Of a DNA stretch of 64,000 bases, positions 36,229 through 45,557 are shown in pieces. This stretch comes from Paenibacillus dendritiformis (lineage in GTDB: Bacteria; Bacillota; Bacilli; Paenibacillales; Paenibacillaceae): contig NZ_AP025344.1 in NCBI RefSeq assembly GCF_021654795.1, forward strand, positions 4,464,501 through 4,528,500, read 5' to 3'. How positions within the stretch are numbered: the stretch's first letter is position 1; the number at the start of each line of letters is the position of its first letter. The position numbers and the translations under genes were made by a program. Below the pieces are notes generated by a model. The model saw nothing but the letters and a program-made list of their open reading frames with translations. It was not told where the DNA came from and did no database searches.

Positions 36229-36531
36229 CTACGCCATTCGCGCGAGGGCATCTTTTCCCGTCATTCCGGCGTGGATGCCCCGGTTCTCCGCCTCGGCGGT
36301 CACCGACTCGAGTGGCGCTTCCAGCAGCTGCTCCAGCGTGCGCACTCCGACGGCACGCCCTGCAATAATGCGGCGATCCTTGAGCTTCTCATTCAGCAAT
36401 CCGACATCGAGCGCTCCGCACATAATATATCCTTCCTCTGCCGTAATCGCGAGCAGCGTCGTCTTTGGAAGTTTGACTTCAATGCCTAGAACGGTCATGC
36501 CGTCCACAGCCATTGGCACCATACGCATCAT
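36229..36531 (-). CDS. yunC: YunC family protein (DUF1805)
   Basis: 100 residues. ATG 36529-36531 lies 8 bases after AAGGGG; a longer open frame to 36786 gives no family similarity. The whole protein matches the DUF1805/YunC pattern, for example VKLPKTTLLAITAEEGYIMC and GALDVGLLNEKLKDRRIIAGRAVGVRTLEQLL with APLESVTAEAENRGI. Function unknown; in B. subtilis yunC neighbours yunB and yunD, and a YunD-like gene lies at 22679 here. Confidence 0.9.
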   Translation of the reverse strand: MMRMVPMAVDGMTVLGIEVKLPKTTLLAITAEEGYIMCGALDVGLLNEKLKDRRIIAGRAVGVRTLEQLLEAPLESVTAEAENRGIHAGMTGKDALARMA

Positions 36532-36706
36532 TTTGAATTCCCCTTCCGCCCAAGATGATATCATGTTATGCATCACCTGCCCGGAAGGTCTCCCAAGGAA
36601 ATGAAAATCTTTTTGCCAATAATAGTACTTAAGGACTATGCTATGATTTTTGTCCCGTATTATAATGGGTTCATCTAGGCTAATTGTCCAGGTTGGAGGA
36701 ATCAAC

Positions 36707-37372
36707 ATGCTGTATCCCATAACAACATCTAACGTGTACAAATTTAATGTCGACATCCTGGTCAAAGGCGAATCCAATGCTGCCACCTTGGAGAAGCTGC
36801 TCCACCTGCTTCATGCTTCGCCGGATGTGCTCGATCTCCGAATCCAATCCGGTGCGCAAATGGGATCCCTGTTGAATCTGATGGAAGCCATGCAGCAGAA
36901 CAACATGGATGAGACGCCATTTGGCAAGCCAACCGCGACTAGAGGGCGGAATCAGCCACTCAATGCGGGGGATACCGGGGGAGACAAGAAGGCCGAGACC
37001 GCAGCGGTGCGCTCCATTGTCCCTGAATCCCGTCCGGCGCATGCAGCAGAGCCGAATCAGACGGATACCGAGTCCCCGGAGCAAGAGATGCAAATCGTTG
37101 CGAACGCCGACTGTCCGGAGAAGAAAAGCCACACTCCTTCCGCGACGCGAATGAGACTGGTTTTGACAGAACTTCAGATCAAGCGTTACATCGAGCAAAA
37201 TTCCCTCGTCCGGCTTACCGTCAACAAAGGAAAAGGAAAAATGTTGAGCATTCCTTGCCGTATTCTGAATTATGACCCCGTCAATCAGCTGCTGAATGTG
37301 TACCATGTCGATGAAAAGAATGTCTACGCTTACCAACTGTTCGAAATCGAATCGATGGATGCCCATAATTAA
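36707..37372 (+). CDS. Uncharacterised protein with two folded ends and a disordered middle
   Basis: 221 residues, ATG 36707 after GGAGG. Residues 1-65 (VYKFNVDILVKGESNAATLEKLLHLLHASPDVLDLRIQSG) look like a small alpha/beta domain. Residues 70-145 are Gly/Pro/Glu-rich and likely disordered. Residues 150-221 (IKRYIEQNSLVRLTVNKGKGKMLSIPCRILNYDPVNQLLNVYHVDEKNVYAYQLFEIESM) look like a compact beta domain with a faint resemblance to WYL or PilZ-like barrels. I do not recognise the family. It diverges from yunC and has its own hairpin. Confidence 0.75.
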   Translation: MLYPITTSNVYKFNVDILVKGESNAATLEKLLHLLHASPDVLDLRIQSGAQMGSLLNLMEAMQQNNMDETPFGKPTATRGRNQPLNAGDTGGDKKAETAAVRSIVPESRPAHAAEPNQTDTESPEQEMQIVANADCPEKKSHTPSATRMRLVLTELQIKRYIEQNSLVRLTVNKGKGKMLSIPCRILNYDPVNQLLNVYHVDEKNVYAYQLFEIESMDAHN

Positions 37373-37385
37373 TGCAGATACAAGA

Positions 37386-37429
37386 ACAGCCGCCACGCAA
37401 GTCCCTACGACTTCGCATGGCGGCTGTTG
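37386..37429. terminator. Long hairpin between converging genes
   Basis: AACAGCCGCCA (37386-37396) pairs perfectly with 37419-37429, and the inner part GCAAGTC/GACTTCGC extends the stem. It separates the uncharacterised gene from the GGDEF/EAL gene. Confidence 0.7.
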
Positions 37430-37439
37430 TATCGCAAGC

Positions 37440-39371
37440 CTATCCTATGTATGTCTCGCAATGTTCGCGGAATAACTGCTCGAACCGCTGGCAGGACAAC
37501 GGCGGACTGAAGTAGAACCCCTGAATTTCATCGCAGTTATGCTTCTGCAGGAACTGGAGCTGCTCCTCCGTCTCTACCCCTTCGGCAATGACCTGCATAT
37601 TCATATTGTGCCCCAAGGCGATGATCGCCGACACAATCGCCGCATCATTCGGATCCTGCTGCAGATCGCGGACGAATGATCGGTCGATTTTCAGGCGATG
37701 AATCGGGAAATTTTTGAGGTAATGGAGCGAGCTGTAGCCGGTGCCGAAATCGTCAATGCTGATGGCCACCCCCATATCCTTCAATTGCTGCAGCACGGGG
37801 GACGCTCTGGGCACGTCCATCGTCATGCTCTCCGTAATCTCCAGGTCGAGGCAGGCCGGATCCAGCCCGGTCTTGGCCAACACGTCCTGCACGGTCTTCG
37901 ACAGGTTGTCCATTTCGAACTGCCGCACGGACAGATTGACCGATACCGGTATCGGCGGAAAGCCTTTCTCCTGCCATTCTTTATTTTGGCGGCAGGCCTC
38001 TTCCAGCACCCATGTGCCAAGCGCGACAATGAAGCCGTTCTCCTCCGCGATCGGAATAAATTCCCCCGGCGAGATTAATCCGCGCACAGGATGGTTCCAG
38101 CGGACCAGCGCTTCCATGCCGACAATGCGCTCCGTGCTCATATCGAACTGCGGCTGATAATACAGTTCGAATTCCTTTTGCTTTAACCCCCGCCGCATGT
38201 CATTTTCCAGAGTCAGCCGTTCCAGCGGCCGATCATTCATCTCCGGCACATAGAACAGGAAGCCGTTCTTGCCCTGCTCCTTGACGCGGGACAGCGCCAG
38301 ATCCGCTTGCTTGATCGCCTGGGCACCGTCTGTCGAGCCCGGGTTGTCGACCATCGCAATGCCGATGCTCATCGTCACATGAACCGGCACATCGTTCAGG
38401 CAGAACGGCTCTTCCAAGACGGACAGCCATTGTCCGATCCGCTTATGCACTTCGGCCTCCGATTCCACGAACGTGAAAAAGCAGGCGAATTCGTCGCCTT
38501 CCATGCGGGCGACGACGTCATTGTCTGTCATCGTCCGCAGCAGCCGCTCGGCAATCTGCATCAGCAGCATATCGCCGAAATCCGTGCCGAACGTATCATT
38601 AATCCGCTTAAACCGATCGAGGTCCATGTACAGAACGGCGATCGAGAAGCGTTCATTGACGGCCATCCCGATAGCTTCCTCCAACCGCTGCATGAACATG
38701 CGCCGGTTCGGCAGCCCGGTCATGTCATCGTAATAAGACATATACCGGATCCGTTCCGCCATATGGCGATCCGGGCTCGGATCCTGCAGACAGACCGAAT
38801 AGAGCGGCCGGGCCGATTGGGGACCGCCTCCGTCGGCCAGTCGGACAACCCGGGCTATCCAATCCTGGCGAAAGCCCTCCTTATGGAACCCGGCAAGCGC
38901 GAGCTCCTTCTCTCCGCCCGGTTCGAGCTCCTTCATCGCATCAAATAATTTCCGCCTGGAGCATTCATCCATCACCTTCGACAATGCCGGGCTGTCTTCT
39001 TCATATCCCGTTACGCCCCGGAATGAAAGATTCACTCCAGTAACCGCCCCATCCCTCTCTATAAAAAAAATCGGAACAGGCACATGATCAACCCAATCTG
39101 CCCACTCCGAACCGGCCGGTGCTCTGTTGTCAGGTATACACCGAGTCTGGAGGATGGCCTTCCGCCGAAGCGTCTTCGCCCGCCATTCCGATAACGCAAT
39201 GTACGCCATGGCGGCCCCCCACAGGATCCCGCTGCCGATTCGGAGAGCCCCCTCCGACAGCAAAAAGACGACCGCGCCTCCGATGCACGTGATGGCCGCC
39301 AATAACGATGTAACGAGGAACAGCGACCTTCTCCGCGGTTCCGCCCTCGGTTCTTCTATCTGCTTATTCAC
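37440..39371 (-). CDS. Membrane PAS-GGDEF-EAL cyclic-di-GMP protein
   Basis: 643 residues from GTG 39369-39371 after GGAAGAG. Two membrane helices at about residues 15-60 are followed by a PAS-like domain (VPVPIFFIERDGAVTGVNLSFRGVTG), a GGDEF domain (MTGLPNRRMF, LYMDLDRFKRINDTFG) and a C-terminal EAL domain. The GGDEF signature reads RMEGDEF, with Glu for the first Gly, so cyclase activity is doubtful. The EAL domain keeps EALVRWNHP, NLSVRQF, EITES, IDDFGTGYSSL, KIDRSF and AEGVE, so phosphodiesterase activity is expected. Confidence 0.9.
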   Translation of the reverse strand: MNKQIEEPRAEPRRRSLFLVTSLLAAITCIGGAVVFLLSEGALRIGSGILWGAAMAYIALSEWRAKTLRRKAILQTRCIPDNRAPAGSEWADWVDHVPVPIFFIERDGAVTGVNLSFRGVTGYEEDSPALSKVMDECSRRKLFDAMKELEPGGEKELALAGFHKEGFRQDWIARVVRLADGGGPQSARPLYSVCLQDPSPDRHMAERIRYMSYYDDMTGLPNRRMFMQRLEEAIGMAVNERFSIAVLYMDLDRFKRINDTFGTDFGDMLLMQIAERLLRTMTDNDVVARMEGDEFACFFTFVESEAEVHKRIGQWLSVLEEPFCLNDVPVHVTMSIGIAMVDNPGSTDGAQAIKQADLALSRVKEQGKNGFLFYVPEMNDRPLERLTLENDMRRGLKQKEFELYYQPQFDMSTERIVGMEALVRWNHPVRGLISPGEFIPIAEENGFIVALGTWVLEEACRQNKEWQEKGFPPIPVSVNLSVRQFEMDNLSKTVQDVLAKTGLDPACLDLEITESMTMDVPRASPVLQQLKDMGVAISIDDFGTGYSSLHYLKNFPIHRLKIDRSFVRDLQQDPNDAAIVSAIIALGHNMNMQVIAEGVETEEQLQFLQKHNCDEIQGFYFSPPLSCQRFEQLFREHCETYIG

Positions 39372-39418
39372 CTTGCACTCTTCCTTCCGGCCCCTAGTCT
39401 CAACCCGTCTGCTTGATG

Positions 39419-39787
39419 CTATCTTCGCGCTGCCAAGGCCAGCATAAGCCAGCCGATAAGGAAAGCGACGCCTCCAATCGGCGTAATCGCACCCAGCATG
39501 GAGAATCCGGTGAAGCATAGCAAATACAAGCTTCCCGAGAAGATGATCATGCCCGTGAACAGGAGTCGTGCAGACCACTGCACCTTCTTCCGGTCCGCCA
39601 GCTTATCCGCCAGGATTGCAATCAGAATCAATCCAAGCGCGTGCGCCATATGATATTGAACCGCCGTCTCATAGGTCGCCATCCGCTCCGGTGTCAGTCT
39701 TGCCTGCATAATATGCGCACCAAACGCCCCCAGCGCAACGGACAACAACATATTCAGGCTTCCTATCATTGCGTAGCGTCGCAGCAT
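39419..39787 (-). CDS. DUF423 family membrane protein (YwdK-like)
   Basis: 122 residues with four membrane helices. The N-terminus SLNMLLSVALGAFGAHIMQ and the segment YETAVQYHMAHALGLILIA are diagnostic of DUF423, and the C-terminus PIGGVAFLIGWLMLALAARR fits. Function unknown. ATG 39787 follows an AGGAGTGG-like site. It lies 47 bp upstream of the GGDEF/EAL gene on the same strand. Confidence 0.88.
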   Translation of the reverse strand: MLRRYAMIGSLNMLLSVALGAFGAHIMQARLTPERMATYETAVQYHMAHALGLILIAILADKLADRKKVQWSARLLFTGMIIFSGSLYLLCFTGFSMLGAITPIGGVAFLIGWLMLALAARR

Positions 39788-40103
39788 GTTGCCACTCCTT
39801 TATGGATCATTTGGTGATCTATACTATTTTACGATTCTATCTTATCTGAATCCGCCGCCTTTTTCCACAATGAAATCGAAGGATGCCTTTATGAACCGGT
39901 GAATAGATGCCAATAGTCGACAAGGCTTGATATATAAGCGGATACCTAGGGGATGACAAAATGGCCGGCCTTAAAAGGTATCGGATATTTTTTTAGGAAA
40001 AAAGGATATTCACAGGAAAACGGGCCCGCATGGAGAAGTTATAGAAAGCGTTATCATATGAATCAAGAGAAAGTTATTTTTCCATGTAAAGGTGGCATGA
40101 CAT
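39788..40103 (+). promoter_or_regulatory. Leader of the glycan cluster with a cre-like site
   Basis: A gene-free 316 bp. AGAAAGCGTTATCA at 40043-40056 matches the CcpA cre consensus TGnAAnCGnWnnCA at all fixed positions except the first base. It lies 47 bp before the DUF4091 start and so would put the cluster under carbon catabolite control. Confidence 0.5.
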
Positions 40104-41777
40104 ATGGCGAATCACGTGCTGGACACCCGCATCATCAGCTCCTTAGTCAAGGTTTTTGCCGACGAGCCGCTTCAGGCTCCCCGCTTCCGCACCGCAACCG
40201 CCCTGCAAGGGGAAGCCCTGCACTTCCAGCTTGCCTACCGCGGGGAAGAGCTATTGAAGGAAGCGGCCGTATCCGTTCGCGGCGGCGTGGCCGAAGCCAT
40301 TACCGTCCGCAAGGTTGAACTCGTTCCGTCCGAGCTGCCCGTTTATGCGCAGCATGACGGCAATCTGCTCCGCACCGCCCCCGGCCTCTATCCCGATCTG
40401 CTGGCGCCCGTAGAGCCCCGGGAGGGCATCGTCATCTGTCCCGGACAATGGCGGGCGCTCTGGATTACCGCCGAGATCGATGACCGGTGGGCGGCGGGCG
40501 AGCATCCGCTCACGGTCAGCCTGACGAGCAGCGGCGGCGATCTGCTCGCCGAGGAGACGTTCACGCTTACCGTCCTCCCGGCCGCCCTGCCCAAGCAGGA
40601 GCTCATGCATACCGAATGGTTCCACTGTGACGGCATCGCGACCTATTACGGCGTGGACGTGTTCAGCGAAGCGCATTGGGAGCTGATTCGGAAGTTCATC
40701 CGGACCGCCGTCCGGCACGGCATCAATATGATCCTGACGCCGCTGTTCACGCCTCCGCTGGATACCGAGGTCGGCGGAGAGCGGCCGACCGTCCAACTCG
40801 TTGACGTCGCCAAGACCGGCGATGGCTATGCCTTCGGCTTCGCGCGCCTGGAGCGGTGGGTGAAGCTGTGTCTGGAAGAGGGCGTCGAATATTTCGAGTT
40901 GTCCCATCTGTTCACCCAGTGGGGGGCGAAGCACGCGCCGAAGATTATCGCGGACGTTGACGGCGAACCGCGGCGCATCTTCGGATGGGAGACAGACGCG
41001 GCCGGTCCGGAGTACCGCGCGTTCCTGCGCCGGTTCCTGCCGGAGCTGATCGCCTGGTTGAAGGCGAACGGCATCGCGGACCGGGCTCATTTCCATATCT
41101 CGGACGAACCGCGCCTCGAGGAGATGGACTCTTACCGCAATGCGGTGGAAGCCGTATCCGGACTGCTGGCGGGGTTCCCGGTGATGGATGCCTTGTCCGA
41201 TTATGATTTTTATCAGAGTGGGCTCGTCCAGGTGCCGGTTCCGGCCAACGATCATATCGAGCCGTTCATCGAAAACGGGGTGAAGCCGCTCTGGACCTAT
41301 TACTGCTGCTCCCAGTACCGGGAGGTGTCGAACCGCTTCTTCTCGATGCCTTCGGCGCGCAACCGCATTCTCGGCTGGCAGCTGTACAAATTCCAGGCCG
41401 ACGGCTTCCTCCATTGGGGCTATAATTTCTACTACTCGCAATATTCGCGGAAGCCGATCGATCCGTTCCGCACGACGGACGCGGCGTACGCCTTCCCGTC
41501 CGGCGACGCCTTCCTCGTCTATCCCGGCCCGGAGGGGCCGCTCGAGTCGATCCGCCTCGATGTGCTGCGAGAAGCGCTGCAGGATCTGCGCGCCCTGCAG
41601 CTGCTTGAATCCTACATTGGCCGGGAGGCGGTCATCGCGCTGATCGAGGAAGACTTGGATGAACCGCTCACCTTCCGCACCTACCCGCACAGCGCCGACT
41701 GGCTCCTGAACAAGCGGATGCAGGTGAATGAACGGATTCGGGAAGCGGCCTGCGGCAAGCTGTCCGCGCCATCATAA
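40104..41777 (+). CDS. DUF4091 domain protein, putative glycoside hydrolase
   Basis: 557 residues without signal peptide, so cytoplasmic. ATG 40104 follows AAAGGTGG. The N-terminal 170 residues look like a beta-sandwich (ALHFQLAYRGEELLKEAAVSVRG). The central part is a probable TIM barrel (MHTEWFHCDGIATYYGVDVFSEAHWELIRKFIRTAVRHGINMIL, HFHISDEPRLEEMDSYRN with acidic residues suited to catalysis), ending in the DUF4091 segment ILGWQLYKFQADGFLHWGYNFYYSQYS. A regulator and sulfatase downstream suggest action on a sulfated glycan. The substrate is not known. Confidence 0.88.
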   Translation: MANHVLDTRIISSLVKVFADEPLQAPRFRTATALQGEALHFQLAYRGEELLKEAAVSVRGGVAEAITVRKVELVPSELPVYAQHDGNLLRTAPGLYPDLLAPVEPREGIVICPGQWRALWITAEIDDRWAAGEHPLTVSLTSSGGDLLAEETFTLTVLPAALPKQELMHTEWFHCDGIATYYGVDVFSEAHWELIRKFIRTAVRHGINMILTPLFTPPLDTEVGGERPTVQLVDVAKTGDGYAFGFARLERWVKLCLEEGVEYFELSHLFTQWGAKHAPKIIADVDGEPRRIFGWETDAAGPEYRAFLRRFLPELIAWLKANGIADRAHFHISDEPRLEEMDSYRNAVEAVSGLLAGFPVMDALSDYDFYQSGLVQVPVPANDHIEPFIENGVKPLWTYYCCSQYREVSNRFFSMPSARNRILGWQLYKFQADGFLHWGYNFYYSQYSRKPIDPFRTTDAAYAFPSGDAFLVYPGPEGPLESIRLDVLREALQDLRALQLLESYIGREAVIALIEEDLDEPLTFRTYPHSADWLLNKRMQVNERIREAACGKLSAPS

Positions 41778-41847
41778 AGGTGCGTCACGTAGCAAAGCGG
41801 CGGCAAGACCCGTCTGGGGCGATAAACATAACCGAAACGGAAATCAG

Positions 41848-41875
41848 AAGCCGGCTCGCGTAGAGCCGGTTTTTT
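41848..41875 (+). terminator. Rho-independent terminator after DUF4091 gene
   Basis: CCGGCTC (41851-41857) pairs with GAGCCGG (41863-41869), followed by six T. So the IclR-sulfatase pair has its own transcript start. Confidence 0.88.
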
Positions 41876-41912
41876 GATTGCATGGGAAGAATGATAGGAG
41901 TAATATATATAT

Positions 41913-41936
41913 TATCAAATAGTAACTTATATGATA
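41913..41936 (+). promoter_or_regulatory. Possible operator upstream of IclR gene
   Basis: TATCA (41913-41917) and TGATA (41932-41936) form an inverted repeat with a 14-base AT-rich centre, 31 bp before the regulator start. This would suit autoregulation, but the arms are short. Confidence 0.3.
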
Positions 41937-41967
41937 CTAATATTCTGATTTCTATGGAGGTGCAATG

Positions 41968-42741
41968 ATGGCGGCTTCCGCACCAGGGTTGAGCAGCGGG
42001 CTTCGCATTATGGAAGCGATCGTCGAATCCGAATCCGGCATCGGATTCAATCAATTGAAATTAGCGGCCGATTTGAGCGCGGCCAGCCTGAACCGGTATT
42101 TGAAGGTCCTGCTGGAAGAGCACTATGTGGAGAAGGACGGGAATCAGCAATATGTGGCCGGGGCCAGGCTGCTGGCCCTGATGCAGCAGGCCGAGCATCA
42201 TCACGGGCTCCGCGGCGCGAGCGGCCCGGTGCTGGACCGCATCTCCCGGGAGGCGGGCTGCACGGCGCTCTGGATTGACTTCCGGCACGGCCGCATGATC
42301 TGCCGGGACAAGCGGGTTCATCCGGAAGGCGTCGCGATGCAGCAGACGGGCGAGATCCGGACCGATTACCCGCTTCACCCGTGGGGATTCCTGCTGCTGG
42401 CGCATGTCGATGAAGCGACGCGGCGCTTATATCTCGAGCACGCGGAGGACGGAGCCTTGGCGCCTTATCGTCCGGATGCTGCGGCGCTGGACCGGTATAT
42501 TGCCGATGCCGCGGAGCGCGGCCTGGCGGATGATCAAGGGACCATCCTGCCCCATATTCGCCGCATCGCCGTTCCGGTCTATGACGGGGAGCGGCTCGCC
42601 GCCGCGATTGCCGTCGGCATGCCGGGGACCTCCTTCGACGCTCCGTTTATTCGCCGAATCTATGATCTTCTGCAGGATGAGGCCGCGCAGGTCATGAAGC
42701 TGCTGCAGCCCGCGATTCAGGAAAGGAGAGGGGAAGCATGA
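41968..42741 (+). CDS. IclR family transcriptional regulator
   Basis: 257 residues. GGAGGTG is better spaced for ATG 41968 than for the adjacent ATG 41965. The N-terminal winged helix-turn-helix runs from GLSSGLRIMEAIVESESGIGFNQLKLAADLSAASLNRYLKVLLEEHYVEK; the C-terminal ligand domain includes LDRISREAGCTALWIDFRHGRMICRD and RRIAVPVYDGERLAAAIAVGMPG. It ends in an ATGA overlap with the sulfatase gene, so it is translationally coupled to it and probably controls it. Confidence 0.9.
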   Translation: MAASAPGLSSGLRIMEAIVESESGIGFNQLKLAADLSAASLNRYLKVLLEEHYVEKDGNQQYVAGARLLALMQQAEHHHGLRGASGPVLDRISREAGCTALWIDFRHGRMICRDKRVHPEGVAMQQTGEIRTDYPLHPWGFLLLAHVDEATRRLYLEHAEDGALAPYRPDAAALDRYIADAAERGLADDQGTILPHIRRIAVPVYDGERLAAAIAVGMPGTSFDAPFIRRIYDLLQDEAAQVMKLLQPAIQERRGEA

Positions 42742-44246
42742 ATATGGATGTGAACAAGAACTTGAACCGCAGCAAGACGAAGGCGGGCGGCAGAGGCACG
42801 CTTCCGAATGTCATTTACATTTTGGCGGACGATATGGGATACGGCGACATTTCTTGTCTGAACCCCGGGTCCCGAATCGCGACGCCGCATCTGGATCGGC
42901 TCGGGCGGGAAGGCCTCATCTGCACCGATGCGCATTCCTCCTCAGCCGTCTGCACCCCTTCGCGCTACAGCATCCTGACCGGACGGTATAATTGGCGTTC
43001 CGAATTGAAGGAAGGCGTCCTGTGGGGGTATTCTCCCAGCATCCTCGAAGAGGGCCGGATGACAGTCGCATCCTTGTTCAAGCAGGCCGGCTATCGTACG
43101 GCATGCTACGGGAAATGGCATCTCGGGCTCGATTGGCACCGGAACGGCCCCCACGCCGAGGATGTCGATTTCAGCCAGCCGATTCGGCGCGGTCCGGTCG
43201 ATGCCGCTTTCGACGAATTCTACGGCATCAGCGCCTCGCTCGATATGCCGCCCTATGTCTATATCGAAAATGATGCCGTTGTACAGCTTCCCGATCGGCT
43301 GACCCGCAGCGATGACCGCAAAGGATTTTGGCGGGAAGGCCCGACGGCGCCCGATTTCCGCCATGAGGAGGTGCTGCCGCGGCTGACCGAGAAAGTGCTG
43401 GAGCGGATTGAGCGGGGCAGCCTGGCGGGGGACAGCAGCCCGTTCTTCATCTACTTCCCGCTGCCCGCCCCGCATACGCCCATCTTGCCCGCTCCGGAAT
43501 TCGTCGGGCGCTCGGGAACCAATCTGTACGGGGACTTCGTCCTCATGATCGACGATGTCGTGGGCGCGATTATGCGCAAGCTGGAGGAATGCGGGCTCGC
43601 GGAAAATACGGTGGTCCTGTTCACGAGCGACAACGGCTGCTCCCCAAGCGCGGATTACGAGGAGCTGGCCCGCTGCGGCCATAACCCGAGCTACGTCTTC
43701 CGCGGCCACAAGGCCGATATTTATGAAGGCGGCCACCGCGTTCCGCTGCTCGTCCGCTGGCCTGCGGGCATCGCGGCGGGCACCGTCTCCGACGAGCCGG
43801 TCTGCCTCGTCGACTTCATGGCGACGGCCGCCGGCTTGACGGGCCAGACGCTTCCTGACGATGCGGGCGAGGACAGCGTCAGCCATCTCCCCCTCTGGCT
43901 CGGGACAGGAGGAACAGAGCCCCTTCGCGAAGCGATCGTGCACCATTCGATCGACGGCTCCTTCTCGATTCGCAAGGGCGAATGGAAGCTGGAGCTGTGC
44001 CCCGGCTCCGGCGGCTGGAGCGATCCGGCTCCTGGACAAGAGCCTCCCGGCTCCCCATCGTTCCAGTTATACCGGCTGAGCGACGACATCGGCGAGCGGA
44101 AAAATGTAATCGATCGCTTCCCTGACATCGTCCAGGAGCTGACGGCGCTGTTGACCCGCTATATTAAGGAAGGACGAAGCACGCCGGGCGCGCCGCAGCC
44201 CAATACGGGCATGCCGCGCTGGAGCCAGCTCCACTGGATGGAATAA
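42738..44246 (+). CDS. Sulfatase, Cys-type arylsulfatase family
   Basis: 502 residues, ATG 42738 after AAAGGAGAGG. The sulfatase core is clear: VIYILADDMGYGD (metal Asp pair), the formylglycine motif SSAVCTPSRYSILTGRY with Cys as the modified residue, GKWHLG, LPAPHTPILP and LFTSDNGC. No signal peptide is present, so it should act on imported sulfated sugars. A formylglycine-forming or anaerobic maturase gene must be elsewhere; none is seen here. It is the last gene of the DUF4091-IclR-sulfatase cluster. Confidence 0.93.
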   Translation: MNMDVNKNLNRSKTKAGGRGTLPNVIYILADDMGYGDISCLNPGSRIATPHLDRLGREGLICTDAHSSSAVCTPSRYSILTGRYNWRSELKEGVLWGYSPSILEEGRMTVASLFKQAGYRTACYGKWHLGLDWHRNGPHAEDVDFSQPIRRGPVDAAFDEFYGISASLDMPPYVYIENDAVVQLPDRLTRSDDRKGFWREGPTAPDFRHEEVLPRLTEKVLERIERGSLAGDSSPFFIYFPLPAPHTPILPAPEFVGRSGTNLYGDFVLMIDDVVGAIMRKLEECGLAENTVVLFTSDNGCSPSADYEELARCGHNPSYVFRGHKADIYEGGHRVPLLVRWPAGIAAGTVSDEPVCLVDFMATAAGLTGQTLPDDAGEDSVSHLPLWLGTGGTEPLREAIVHHSIDGSFSIRKGEWKLELCPGSGGWSDPAPGQEPPGSPSFQLYRLSDDIGERKNVIDRFPDIVQELTALLTRYIKEGRSTPGAPQPNTGMPRWSQLHWME

Positions 44247-44330
44247 GCGGGGCGGCCCAAGCGGCCGTCTCCGGCGCCCGCCGCCGCAGGCAAAGAATCA
44301 TCGTCATCCTCCCTCATCAATCCCGGCCCT

Positions 44331-44373
44331 CCTGAATAAAGTGAGTAGAAAGCGATTCATCTGCTTATTCAGG
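44331..44373 (+). terminator. Stem-loop before yhbH
   Basis: CCTGAATAA (44331-44339) pairs with TTATTCAGG (44365-44373) across a 25-base loop. No T-run; it could end the sulfatase transcript or lie in the yhbH leader. Confidence 0.4.
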
Positions 44374-44405
44374 GCATTTCACTTGGTTAGTAAGGAGGGC
44401 CATCT

Positions 44406-45557
44406 ATGACCAACCCGTTGTTTATCGTGTCCCGCGAGGACTGGTCGCTCCATCGCAAAGGATATCAGGATCAAGCGCGCCACCAGCAGAAGGTTAACGA
44501 TGCGATTAAGCAGAACCTCCCCGACCTCATCACCGAGGAGAACATTATCATGTCCGACGGCAAGCAAATCATTAAAGTTCCGATCCGGAGCCTGGATGAA
44601 TTCCGCTTCGTCTACAATTTCAACAAGAAAAAGCATGTCGGCCAAGGAGACGGCGACAGCCAGGTCGGGGACGTCCTCGGAACCGACGGCTCCCAAGGCG
44701 CAGGCAAAGGGCAGCAGGCGGGCGATCAGGCCGGGGCGGATGTCATCGAAGCCGAGGTCAGCATCGCGGATCTCGAAAATATGCTCTTCGATGAGCTCGA
44801 ACTGCCTTATTTGAAGCAGAAGGACCGGGATCAACTGGAGACGACCGACATTCGGTTCAACGATATTCGCAAAAAGGGCATCATGTCCAACATCGACAAG
44901 AAGCGGACCATTCTCGAAAACCTGCGCCGCAATGCGCTCGCCGGCAATCCGGGCATTCACCGCATCAGTCCGGACGATCTGCGCTTCAAGACGTGGGAGG
45001 AGATCGTAAAGCCCCATTCCAATGCGGTCATTATCGCCATGATGGACACGTCCGGCTCGATGGGCTCGTTCGAGAAGTATTGCGCGCGCAGCTTCTTCTT
45101 CTGGATGACGCGCTTCCTGCGCCGCCAATACGAGAAGGTCGACATGGTCTTCATCGCCCACCATACCGAAGCGAAGGAAGTGAGCGAGGATGAATTTTTC
45201 ACCCGCGGCGAGAGCGGGGGCACCATCTGTTCATCCGCTTATATCAAGGCGCTGGACATTATCGACAGCCGGTTCCCGCCTTCTTCCTACAATATTTATC
45301 CGTTCCATTTCTCGGACGGCGATAACCTGACCAGCGACAATGAGCGCTGCGTGAAGCTGATCGGCGAGCTGCTGCAGCGGGCCAACCTGTTCGGATACGG
45401 CGAAGTGAATCAATATAATCGCAGCAGCACGCTCATGTCCGCGTACCGCCATATTCAGAACCCCCATTTCATGCACTATGTCATTAAAGAAAAGGCCGAG
45501 GTGTACCGCGCGCTCAAGCACTTTTTCAAAAAACAGCCGGAAGGGGTGCCTTCATGA
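44406..45557 (+). CDS. yhbH: Sporulation protein YhbH (DUF444)
   Basis: 383 residues, ATG 44406 after AAGGAGG. Residues 205-330 form a von Willebrand A-like fold with the metal-site MMDTSGSMGSFEKY; the N-terminal third is charged and has a Gly/Gln/Asp linker near residue 95. YhbH/YeaH proteins work with the PrkA kinase and SpoVR/YcgB in sporulation or stationary-phase survival. The gene overlaps spoVR by four bases (ATGA). No prkA gene lies directly upstream here. Confidence 0.94.
   Translation: MTNPLFIVSREDWSLHRKGYQDQARHQQKVNDAIKQNLPDLITEENIIMSDGKQIIKVPIRSLDEFRFVYNFNKKKHVGQGDGDSQVGDVLGTDGSQGAGKGQQAGDQAGADVIEAEVSIADLENMLFDELELPYLKQKDRDQLETTDIRFNDIRKKGIMSNIDKKRTILENLRRNALAGNPGIHRISPDDLRFKTWEEIVKPHSNAVIIAMMDTSGSMGSFEKYCARSFFFWMTRFLRRQYEKVDMVFIAHHTEAKEVSEDEFFTRGESGGTICSSAYIKALDIIDSRFPPSSYNIYPFHFSDGDNLTSDNERCVKLIGELLQRANLFGYGEVNQYNRSSTLMSAYRHIQNPHFMHYVIKEKAEVYRALKHFFKKQPEGVPS

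Noticed and set aside
40251..41690. 479-codon leftward frame over the DUF4091 gene
   Set aside because: Shadow frame; the plus-strand gene has a ribosome binding site and family match.
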